Under the pieces are notes generated by a model. That model did not search any database, was not told the DNA's origin, and saw nothing but the letters and a program-made list of their open reading frames with translations. This document shows, piece by piece, positions 1 through 4,812 of a stretch of 5,467 nt of DNA. The position numbers were made by a program, and so were the translations under genes. The DNA comes from Myxococcales bacterium (GTDB lineage Bacteria; Myxococcota_A; UBA9160; SMWR01), in assembly GCA_022571825.1 (NCBI GenBank), contig JACZXC010000233.1, positions 1 to 5,467 of the forward strand, in the 5' to 3' direction. Position 1 is the stretch's first letter. Every line of letters begins with the position of its first letter.

Positions 1-277
1 GGGCACTCAACGCCAAGATGAGTTCGACACGGGTGCTTGCCTCGGGGGGCTGCACGCCCAGGGGCATGCCATTGATTTCGACGATCTGGCACACCGGCTG
101 GTAGGCGGGGGCCCACTGCACCAGATCACCCACCTTGAGCGGCTTGGCGTACCGATCCTGTGGGTGCACCAGCCCTGTCGTCACCCGTTCGACAAACTGC
201 TTGTGATGATGCTCACGCAGCGCCCGTATGTTGCGGTCGCCGCCGATGCTTAGTGGACGATGCCTGTTCGCGGCCAT
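1..277 (-). CDS. Unrecognised protein, N-terminal part (runs off left edge)
   Basis: An open frame reads leftward from an ATG at 277-275 for 92 codons without a stop and leaves the window, so the C-terminus is missing. The start is well supported: an AAGGAG Shine-Dalgarno sequence (CTCCTT on the plus strand, 285-290) sits 7 nt upstream. The protein begins MAANRHRPLSIGGDRNIRAL, followed by a basic, His-rich helix-like stretch (residues 21-40). A second part contains KVGDLVQWAPAYQPVCQIVE, which could be the start of a small beta-barrel-like domain. I see no signal peptide or membrane segment in this part. I do not recognise the family and assign no function. It is divergent from the PP2C-like fragment at 439. 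If the integrative element extends left from the tRNA-Arg, this gene could be cargo of that element, but that is inference. Confidence 0.6.
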   Translation of the reverse strand, partial: MAANRHRPLSIGGDRNIRALREHHHKQFVERVTTGLVHPQDRYAKPLKVGDLVQWAPAYQPVCQIVEINGMPLGVQPPEASTRVELILALSA

Positions 278-284
278 GTACAGG

Positions 285-290
285 CTCCTT
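285..290 (-). promoter_or_regulatory. Shine-Dalgarno sequence of the left-edge gene
   Basis: AAGGAG on the minus strand, 7 nt before the ATG at 277. It is a near-perfect anti-16S match at ideal spacing. It fixes the start of the leftward gene and is the best ribosome-binding site in the window. Confidence 0.7.
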
Positions 291-438
291 TATGTGGTCG
301 GGGCGCGGCCGCCTGGGGCGGTAACTGGGTCCGTGGGCGCTGCCGATCCGCCGATGGCCGGCATGGACAGGCTGCCGTCTGCCGGCGCGCCAGCATCAGC
401 GGGCGGTGTGACAGGCGTCGCCTCCGCATCGGCACCCG

Positions 439-873
439 GTGGTGTCTCGGGCGGTGGCGGTGGGCCCGCCGCGCCGCACAGCGCGTGGCCGCGACCTGGA
501 CACCTTTTTCGGGCTGGTGACGATGGTCGGGCAACCGGGCGAACCGGCTGCTTTTTACGAGCGGCTCTCGAACCTGATTACCCAACAATACTATAATAAT
601 GGCGGCAGCATCACGGCAGCCTTGCAAGACGCTATCGCTACTGCCAACGCCTCGCTGTTGGCAGAGAATATGAACCGCGAGCAGCCGGGCCTGGCCGGTC
701 TGACGTGCACCGTATTGCGCGGCAGCGAAATCATCGTGGCGACGATTGGCGACACGCGAGCGTTCTTGTTGCGCGCCGACCAGGTGGAGCGGCTGGTCCC
801 CGGGGCCGCGCCCCAGCCGTTGCGCGCGTCGGACCCCGAGGTCGACCGCGTGGCCCGCGAGATGCTGCGATGA
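439..873 (+). CDS. PP2C/PPM-type phosphatase-like protein, truncated N-terminal part
   Basis: This frame encodes 144 residues from a GTG at 439; an in-frame TGA at 409-411 blocks extension upstream. Residues 19-80 (FYERL at 39-43, a GGSIT-A-AL segment at 55-62, then AIATANASLLAEN at 65-77) followed by GLTCTVLRG (87-95) and GDTRAFLLR (104-112) resemble the N-terminal half of PP2C-like proteins. The GDTR matches the family's GDSR metal-site motif. PP2C domains usually need about 230-250 residues, so the C-terminal half with its remaining metal-binding aspartates is absent, and catalytic activity is unlikely. The GTG start has no clear ribosome-binding site; the true start may differ. After residue 121 the sequence no longer looks clearly like the family. 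Its TGA overlaps the integrase ATG (ATGA, 870-873). It may be a pseudogene cut by an insertion, a hybrid ORF whose last residues belong to another gene, or an assembly join. The Chloroflexota-like character is my impression, not a search result. Confidence 0.5.
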   Translation: MVSRAVAVGPPRRTARGRDLDTFFGLVTMVGQPGEPAAFYERLSNLITQQYYNNGGSITAALQDAIATANASLLAENMNREQPGLAGLTCTVLRGSEIIVATIGDTRAFLLRADQVERLVPGAAPQPLRASDPEVDRVAREMLR

Positions 874-2087
874 GCGGCGGCCGGGTCACGGCGCGCGTGC
901 GGTGGTGGCGGGGCGCCTGGTGGGTCTTCGCCCAAGGGCCCGGCATTCGCACCGTGTCCGGCCGCAGGGCGAAGAAGGTGGGGCCGACCGAGGAGGACCG
1001 CACTCAGGCCGAAAAGATCGCGGAGCGGCTGCGCCACGCGGGTACGCCGACCGGCGGGGCACTGACGCCCTTGCCGGTCGACCAAATGCTGCGCGACTGG
1101 TTCGAGGCCCACCGCGCCACCCTGAAGAAGTCCACCCGCGGCACGACCAGCAGCATGATCGAGTGCCACTTGGTTCCCTACTTCGGCAATCGCGACCTGC
1201 GCGACGTCACCCGCGCGGACCTCCTGGCCTTCGCCACCCAGAAGGTGGAGGAGGGCAAGTCGCCGAAGCTCGTGGGCAACGTCCTGGGCGTCCTGCGCCG
1301 CGTGATGAACCTCGCCATGCAGGAGGGGCTCCTCGAAAACAACGTCGCGAGCAAGCTGGGCGAGATCGTCGGCCGTTTGGAACGCAGCCACGCCAGTGAG
1401 GTTCGCCAGGTCGATTCTTGGACCCGGGAGGAGGTGGCCGCGATCCTCGACCTCGCGCGCGAGAAGGAGCCGCGGGCCTACCCCGTGCTCCACGTGCTGC
1501 TATCGAGCGGCATGCGCCGCGGCGAGGCGCTGGGCCTCCAGTGGCGCGACATCGACTGGTCGCGGCACAAGATCCACGTTCGGCGCTCGCGCGTCCGCGA
1601 CCGAACCGGGACCCCCAAGAGTGGGAGGGCCCGCCAGGTCGACATGAGCCCACAGCTTGAAGCGGTGCTGCGCGCCCTCCAGGCCGAGCGGCGGCGCCAG
1701 CGACCGTGGCGAGACCCCGACGGCTGGCTCTTCACGTCGCGCGACGGCCGGATGCCCATTGGCGAGACCGTTTTCAAGCGCTCCTGGCAGCGCCTTCGCC
1801 GCCACTTCGCCCAGCGCGGCATCCGGCTGCTCACGCTCCACTCGGCCCGGCACACGTGGGCGACCCTCGCCATCCGCGCCGGCAAGAGCCTCCGGTGGAT
1901 CGCGGAGCAGCTGGGCCACTCCGACCCCGCCATCACGCTCCGGATCTACGCGCACGTGTTGCCCGACGAGGCCGTGGACCTCAGCTTCCTCGACTTCGAA
2001 ACCAGTTGCTCGAAAAGCAACTCCGTAGCAACTGGCAAGTCGGCCCCGTCGAGGGCGATCGCGCAACGCCGCGAAGTTTCGGAGTGA
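870..2087 (+). CDS. Tyrosine recombinase / phage-type integrase
   Basis: A complete 405-residue site-specific recombinase that would cut and rejoin DNA at att sites through a 3'-phosphotyrosine intermediate. The N-terminus (about 5-55) is a small Trp- and Arg-rich arm-binding-like domain, residues about 69-170 form the helical core-binding SAM-like domain, and 175-370 the catalytic domain. The full catalytic set is visible: Arg216 (SSGMRRGEAL), Lys250 (TPKSGRARQV), His324 and Arg327 (LHSARHTWAT), His350 (LGHSD) and Tyr360 (IYAHV). A basic, Ser-rich tail (374-405) follows. I chose ATG 870 because the frame upstream, open to 705, is low-complexity Arg/Pro/Gly sequence lying over the PP2C-like fragment. 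No good Shine-Dalgarno sequence precedes 870, so coupling through the ATGA overlap is possible. The stop lies 2 bp from the 3' end of a convergent tRNA-Arg gene, which marks that tRNA as the probable integration site. The length is normal for element integrases and the gene looks intact. Confidence 0.93.
   Translation: MSGGRVTARVRWWRGAWWVFAQGPGIRTVSGRRAKKVGPTEEDRTQAEKIAERLRHAGTPTGGALTPLPVDQMLRDWFEAHRATLKKSTRGTTSSMIECHLVPYFGNRDLRDVTRADLLAFATQKVEEGKSPKLVGNVLGVLRRVMNLAMQEGLLENNVASKLGEIVGRLERSHASEVRQVDSWTREEVAAILDLAREKEPRAYPVLHVLLSSGMRRGEALGLQWRDIDWSRHKIHVRRSRVRDRTGTPKSGRARQVDMSPQLEAVLRALQAERRRQRPWRDPDGWLFTSRDGRMPIGETVFKRSWQRLRRHFAQRGIRLLTLHSARHTWATLAIRAGKSLRWIAEQLGHSDPAITLRIYAHVLPDEAVDLSFLDFETSCSKSNSVATGKSAPSRAIAQRREVSE
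2002..2035. repeat. Inverted/direct repeat cluster near attachment site
   Basis: CCAGTTGCT (2002-2010) is perfectly inverted at AGCAACTGG (2027-2035), and the inner AGCAACT also occurs at 2016-2022. The two direct copies start exactly 11 bp apart, about one helical turn. The cluster is inside the last codons of the integrase, 55-90 bp from the tRNA 3' end. It could be recombinase or excisionase binding sites flanking the att core. As RNA it could instead form a 7-bp stem with a 5-nt loop, or a 9-bp stem with a 16-nt loop. The repeats are seen; the role is inferred. Confidence 0.6.
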
Positions 2088-2130
2088 TTTGGCACGCCGG
2101 GAGGGATTCGAACCCCCGACCCCCAGGTTC
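2085..2130. other. Probable attachment-site end of an integrative element
   Basis: An integrase gene ending within 2 bp of a tRNA 3' end, convergent with it, is the known layout of tRNA-targeted integrative elements: crossover occurs in the tRNA 3' part and the element's copy restores the gene. The element would extend left, past the window's edge. No second copy of the tRNA 3' segment is present in this window, so the far att site and exact core are not seen. Boundaries given are approximate. Confidence 0.5.
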
Positions 2131-2166
2131 GAAGCCTGGTGCTCTATCCAGCTGAGCTACCGGCGC
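2090..2166 (-). tRNA. tRNA-Arg, anticodon TCG
   Basis: Read on the minus strand, 77 nt fold as a full cloverleaf. The acceptor stem GCGCCGG/CCGGCGT has a closing G1-U72 wobble pair. The D-arm stem is GCTC/GAGC. The anticodon stem CCAGG/CCTGG has loop CTTCGAA, giving anticodon TCG, which reads CGA and by wobble CGG. The variable loop is short, and the T-arm GGGGG-TTCGAAT-CCCTC has one G-U pair. Discriminator G73 and an encoded CCA (2092-2090) follow. The CCA end is 2 bp from the stop codon of the convergent integrase, so the 3' half of this gene is the likely att core. Everything needed for a functional tRNA is present. Arg identity rests on the anticodon. Confidence 0.96.
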
Positions 2167-2233
2167 GTGGGACTCCGTGGGCGTCTGGATACCGGACACG
2201 GCGGGGTCGCGCCAGCGCGGGCCGGGACGAACG

Positions 2234-2271
2234 CCGTCGGCAGGCCTTTACCGACGGGGAATGCCCCGTTT
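2234..2271 (+). promoter_or_regulatory. Two overlapping, mutually exclusive hairpins in dipeptidase leader
   Basis: Hairpin A pairs CCGTCGG (2234-2240) with CCGACGG (2251-2257) around a 10-nt loop. Hairpin B pairs ACGGGG (2254-2259) with CCCCGT (2264-2269) around loop AATG and is followed by a short T run (2269-2271). They share bases 2254-2257 and cannot form together. They lie 26-63 bp before the dipeptidase ATG. This could be an attenuator-like leader or chance pairing in GC-rich DNA. There is no long T tract and no leader peptide that I can see. Confidence 0.25.
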
Positions 2272-2296
2272 CGGTGTGTCTGTTACGCTGCCCTCC

Positions 2297-3577
2297 ATGT
2301 GCGATTCCGTCGTCGCCGTCGGTCAGGAGACGGCGTCGGGCACGACCCTCTTCGGGAAGAACAGCGACCGCAAGGGAGGGGAATGCCAGCCCTTCGTGCA
2401 ACATGCCGAGGCCAGCCATCCGGCGTCGGCCAAGGTTCGCTGCACCCACGTCGAAATCCCGCAGGTGGCCGAGACCTACCGGGTCATGGGGCACTCGCCC
2501 TGGTGGGTGTGGGGCTTCGAGCAGGGCGTCAACGAGCACGCCGTCGCGATCGGCAATCACACCATCTTCACGAATGAACCGATCGAGGAGCAGCCTGGGC
2601 TGATCGGGATGGATCTGGTTCGACTGGGCCTCGAGCGAGGCCGCGACGCCCGAGAGGCGCTGGAAGTGATCGCCACTCTGATCGAAACCCACGGCCAGGG
2701 AGGCCCCGCACTGGCCCCCGGGGTCGGCGCGTACCACAACAGCTTCCTTCTGGCCGATCCGGCCGAAACCTGGATCCTGGAGACCTCCAACCGGCGCTGG
2801 GTGGCGCGACGGGAGCGGCTCGGCGCGGTGTCCAATCACGTCTCCCTCGGTGTCGACTGGCAGATCAGCTCCCGCGACCTCGAGCCCTTTGCCCGGTCGC
2901 GAGGGTGGTGGCAGAAGGCCGGCCGGGTGGACGTGGCCGCTGCCTACCGAGACCGCAGGATCCCCGGCTTCGTCTCCGAGGGTCGCCACCGCCGGGCGAA
3001 CGACCTGTTGCGGGAAGGTCGGGGCCGCCATACGGTGGCAACGTTTCAGGAGCTGCTGCGCGATCATCTGGACGGCGGAACGGTCTGGCACGACGATGCC
3101 AATCCCGACGAGGAACGCTACTACACACTCTGCGCCCACAGCGATCCGATCTCCTGGACAACCGCAAGCCTGATCGCACCGCTTCCCGAGGATCGGTCCG
3201 GCCCGTGGCCGGTCTGGATTTCCTTCGGAACGCCCTGCACGGGTGTGTTTCTTCCCGTCTACCTCGAGAGTGTTCTGCCCCCGGCGCTCGCCCAGGGCGG
3301 CGAACAGCCCGACGCGGACTCGTTCTGGTGGACTCTCAAGCATCTTCAGGACGCCGCCTCCGAGGACTGGGCTCGAAATACACCGCTGCTTCGCACGGCC
3401 TGGGCGGAGTTCGAGGAAGAGGTCGAGGCCGAGCGACTCGAAGTCGAGGCGGCGGGTCGAGTCGCCCTGGCCGCGAACGGCCGCGATGATCTGGCGCGGA
3501 TCCTCAGCGACTTCATGGCGCGAGTCGTTGAAGATGCCATCAAGCGCGCGGAGATGCTCCGCACGCGCCTCTCCTAG
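2297..3577 (+). CDS. Secernin-like C69 (U34) family peptidase/dipeptidase
   Basis: The protein has 426 residues, the usual secernin length. The start is set by family biology: these are Ntn-hydrolases whose nucleophile is an N-terminal cysteine, and the ATG at 2297 gives Met1-Cys2 in MCDSVVAVG. The frame is open to an ATG at 2177, but those 40 extra residues would bury Cys2. Family motifs follow in order: GKNSDRKGGECQ (20-31), GVNEHAVAIGN (77-87), GLIGMDLVRLGLERG (101-115), HGQGG (132-136), HNSFLLADPAETWILE (147-162), AVSNHVSLGVDW (177-188), YYTLCAHSD (275-283) and FGTPCTGVF (310-318). The last 55 residues are charged, helical and Glu-rich. No signal peptide is seen, so a cytoplasmic hydrolase acting on small peptides or amide bonds is likely; the substrate is not deducible. 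No clear Shine-Dalgarno sequence precedes the start. The gene stands alone and converges with the XRE gene 51 bp downstream. Confidence 0.9.
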   Translation: MCDSVVAVGQETASGTTLFGKNSDRKGGECQPFVQHAEASHPASAKVRCTHVEIPQVAETYRVMGHSPWWVWGFEQGVNEHAVAIGNHTIFTNEPIEEQPGLIGMDLVRLGLERGRDAREALEVIATLIETHGQGGPALAPGVGAYHNSFLLADPAETWILETSNRRWVARRERLGAVSNHVSLGVDWQISSRDLEPFARSRGWWQKAGRVDVAAAYRDRRIPGFVSEGRHRRANDLLREGRGRHTVATFQELLRDHLDGGTVWHDDANPDEERYYTLCAHSDPISWTTASLIAPLPEDRSGPWPVWISFGTPCTGVFLPVYLESVLPPALAQGGEQPDADSFWWTLKHLQDAASEDWARNTPLLRTAWAEFEEEVEAERLEVEAAGRVALAANGRDDLARILSDFMARVVEDAIKRAEMLRTRLS

Positions 3578-3595
3578 CGGATCTCCCGTCGATTT

Positions 3596-3628
3596 CTGCG
3601 CTGCTGTCGCTCTCTGGAACGAGCGCAG
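3596..3628. terminator. Weak shared hairpin between convergent genes
   Basis: CTGCGCT (3596-3602) is inverted at AGCGCAG (3622-3628). An alternative inner stem pairs CGCTC (3608-3612) with GAGCG (3621-3625). It fills the 51-bp gap between the dipeptidase stop and the XRE stop, where a bidirectional terminator would be expected, but neither side has a T tract. Low confidence. Confidence 0.25.
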
Positions 3629-3871
3629 TCAGGCGGAGGCAGAGCGCGCAGCAACCGCGGAAGCCGGTCGCACCGTGTGCGCGCGGGGGAAGTAGTCTGC
3701 GCGCACGACCCACGGAACGCTCAGTGCGATCAGGATTCTGCGCTTGGTCGCCTGTCGACAGGGCCGGCCCTTTTCGACCGCGTGGATCGTACGTGCGGAG
3801 ATCCCCGCCCTGTCGGCCAACTCAGTCTGGGTCCAACCCAAGGCCTGTCGAGCGGCTCGGATGCGGTTCAT
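3629..3871 (-). CDS. Small XRE-family helix-turn-helix regulator
   Basis: An 80-residue protein, nearly all of it one Cro/CI-type DNA-binding domain. Residues 3-50 carry the five-helix HTH pattern: IRAARQALGWTQTELADRAG (positioning helix and first HTH helix), ISARTIHAVEKGR (recognition helix at about 25-31, then the usual EKG turn), and TKRRILIALSVPW (closing helices). A short tail with a YFPRA segment (60-64) follows. I chose the ATG at 3871 because the HTH begins there and a GGAG (minus strand, 3884-3881) lies 9 nt upstream. A longer frame to 3970 adds 33 Arg/Pro-rich residues of no family character. It probably binds DNA as a dimer; its target is unknown. A 16-bp palindrome about 100 bp upstream is a candidate operator, so autoregulation is plausible. 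It converges with the dipeptidase gene. No toxin partner is visible next to it. Confidence 0.82.
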   Translation of the reverse strand: MNRIRAARQALGWTQTELADRAGISARTIHAVEKGRPCRQATKRRILIALSVPWVVRADYFPRAHTVRPASAVAARSASA

Positions 3872-3965
3872 GACTCGAAGCTCCGGTCGTGGCAGTGGCA
3901 GGCTCGATGCTAGCGCCCTTGGCCGAGGACGGCGAAGAGTCGCGCTCCACCCAGCTCCCGGGGAG

Positions 3966-3989
3966 ATCAATTTTTGATATCGATATCAA
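3966..3989. promoter_or_regulatory. AT-rich palindrome, candidate operator upstream of XRE gene
   Basis: TTGATATCGATATCAA (3974-3989) is a perfect 16-bp palindrome. Immediately left, ATCAA (3966-3970) forms a further half-site, giving ATCAA-3 bp-TTGAT-6 bp-ATCAA. This AT-rich island stands out in GC-rich surroundings and lies 103 bp upstream of the XRE start codon. Dimeric HTH regulators bind such dyads. The palindrome is seen directly; its link to the XRE protein is inferred. I cannot place convincing -35/-10 boxes around it. Confidence 0.45.
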
Positions 3990-4142
3990 TGGGTTACGAG
4001 ACCGATCCAAGAGATCCCGAGGGGATCAGCCCCCTTCGGGGTCCCATCCACGCCCCGTCACGCAACCGATCCCCCGGCTTCCAGGCCGGAGCCGCGGGCC
4101 GCGCCGGCTGACCGGGACACCGACCGAGAGGCGACGCCTCGT
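3990..4142. other. Non-coding or degraded stretch with small palindromes
   Basis: I see no credible gene here. The region holds a perfect short hairpin GATCCC-GAG-GGGATC (4013-4027), then CCCC-TTC-GGGG (4031-4041). One frame (3978-4337) is open throughout and joins the CRTAC1-like fragment, but in this part it is Pro/Arg/Ala-rich with no start codon and no recognisable domain. Confidence 0.4.
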
Positions 4143-4337
4143 TCGCCTCCCTGGTTTGTCGAGTCGGCGTCGAATCTCGGACTTGTTTTCCAATGTGAGT
4201 CGGGACATAGAGAACAATATCTCTTCCCCGAGATGGCGGTGGGCGGTGGGGCACTGTTTGACATGGACGGGGACGGCGACGTCGACCTTCTGGACTTCGC
4301 CCTGTTCAAGAACCGCTTCACCGGGCCCCTGCCGTAA
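4143..4337 (+). pseudogene. Start-less CRTAC1/FG-GAP-like fragment fused to dockerin-like tail
   Basis: The frame ending at the TAA 4335-4337 encodes SPPWFVESASNLGLVFQ, a short linker with ESGHREQYLFPEM, then GGGALFDMDGDGDVD and LLDFALFKNRFTGPLP. The first part matches the opening of CRTAC1/ASPIC-UnbV proteins, extracellular beta-propellers with Ca-binding FG-GAP repeats. In those proteins a GL-F-SG segment and a PE-x-x-G-x-G motif precede the first DxDGDGDxD loop. After that loop the sequence switches to the F-x-x-F-TGP-stop ending typical of dockerin-like C-termini. A normal CRTAC1 protein has several hundred more residues. No ATG, GTG or TTG occurs in frame between the last upstream stop (3975-3977) and the ATG at 4233, which is inside the domain. 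It is therefore a remnant or hybrid and not an intact gene. A 34-residue ORF from ATG 4233 could be translated but would not fold as either domain. Confidence 0.5.
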
Positions 4338-4812
4338 TGGGGGACCGCAGCGGTTCGCGTTCCGGCGGTCCGGGCGCGCATGGCGCGTCGGATCGTTGGT
4401 GAATCGTTTCGGAGTTACTTTGCTTGGAATGAGGGGGTCAGGCTTGCCTACTGACTCTTGGCAGCACCGGGGTCCTGAACCTAGAGTAGCGTCGCTTGCT
4501 TTCTGCCTGCCTCCCTTCTCTTGGCGTCATGGCTGAAACAAGTCAATCCTTGATCCTACCGACCAACCGCGCACTTTGCAATTCGAGTCGCATGATCTCG
4601 CGGGTGACAGCGTTCTTGTTCATCGCCAGGAAGTGCCGGGGGGTTCGCGCGGGTTTTCTTTGGCGGTTTGCTCGGTGGGCCTTGATCCCGATGGGTGACT
4701 CGGGCGTGCCTTGCGGCAAAGCATCCAACCAGCGACGGCCCCGGGCGCGTACCAGGGACACCGAGCGGCTGACGCGGCGACCGAACGAAGGCTGGGCCCG
4801 GCGCGCCGGGAG
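4338..4812. other. Intergenic stretch without a supported gene
   Basis: Several open frames occur on both strands, but none shows a recognisable domain. The most protein-like is a minus-strand reading of 26 codons from an ATG at 4623 to a TGA at 4545-4543 (MNKNAVTREIMRLELQSARL, then six more residues). It is helical with GC-rich third positions but has no Shine-Dalgarno sequence. A REP-like hairpin (4437-4455) is the only structured element I would defend. Confidence 0.4.
4434..4482. repeat. REP-like imperfect palindrome
   Basis: GTCAGGCTTGCCTACTGAC (4437-4455) pairs at both ends (GTCAG/CTGAC) and has an inner AGGC-TT-GCCT. Just beyond, CCTGAACC (about 4474-4481) is a near inverse of GGGTCAGG (4435-4442), with one mismatch. 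Short GTCAGG-type palindromes between genes resemble the REP sequences mobilised by Y1/RAYT transposases, but no transposase gene is in this window. Only one copy is seen here, so the repeat status is inferred. Confidence 0.3.

Noticed and set aside
228..596. Ala/Gly/Pro-rich plus-strand frame as an N-terminal extension of the PP2C-like gene.
   Set aside because: It is in a different frame from the PP2C motifs, so a frameshift would be required, and it has no recognisable character of its own.
592..597. TATAAT as a -10 promoter box.
   Set aside because: No -35-like sequence at 16-18 bp upstream, and it is explained by Tyr-Asn-Asn codons in the PP2C-like frame.
705..869. Upstream extension of the integrase frame to an earlier ATG at 705.
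   Set aside because: The extra 55 residues are low-complexity Arg/Pro/Gly/Ala, overlap the better-supported PP2C-like frame and match no integrase N-terminus.
591..1493. A 300-codon minus-strand frame over the PP2C fragment and integrase.
   Set aside because: Shadow frame with low-complexity His/Arg/Leu composition; the integrase motifs lie on the plus strand.
2089..2155. Protein-like readings through the tRNA gene (REGFEPPTPRFEAWCS on plus; VAQLDRAPGFEPG on minus; GRDSNPRPPGSKP on plus).
   Set aside because: These are well-known spurious translations of tRNA genes. The cloverleaf explains the sequence fully.
2177..2296. Longer dipeptidase starting at ATG 2177.
   Set aside because: It would put 40 residues in front of the catalytic Cys2, which must become N-terminal in this Ntn-hydrolase family, and those residues have no signal-peptide character.
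2144..3343. A 399-codon minus-strand open frame across the dipeptidase gene.
   Set aside because: Antisense shadow of a high-GC gene; no recognisable domain, and the plus-strand protein is clearly real.
3629..3871. Toxin-antitoxin pair (XRE as antitoxin).
   Set aside because: No HigB/RelE-like or HipA-like gene lies next to it on the same strand; only a convergent dipeptidase and non-coding sequence flank it.
3889..4536. A 215-codon plus-strand frame starting inside the XRE upstream region.
   Set aside because: Arg/Pro/Ser-rich with no domain, and it reads out of frame through the CRTAC1/dockerin-like segment, which has clear motifs.
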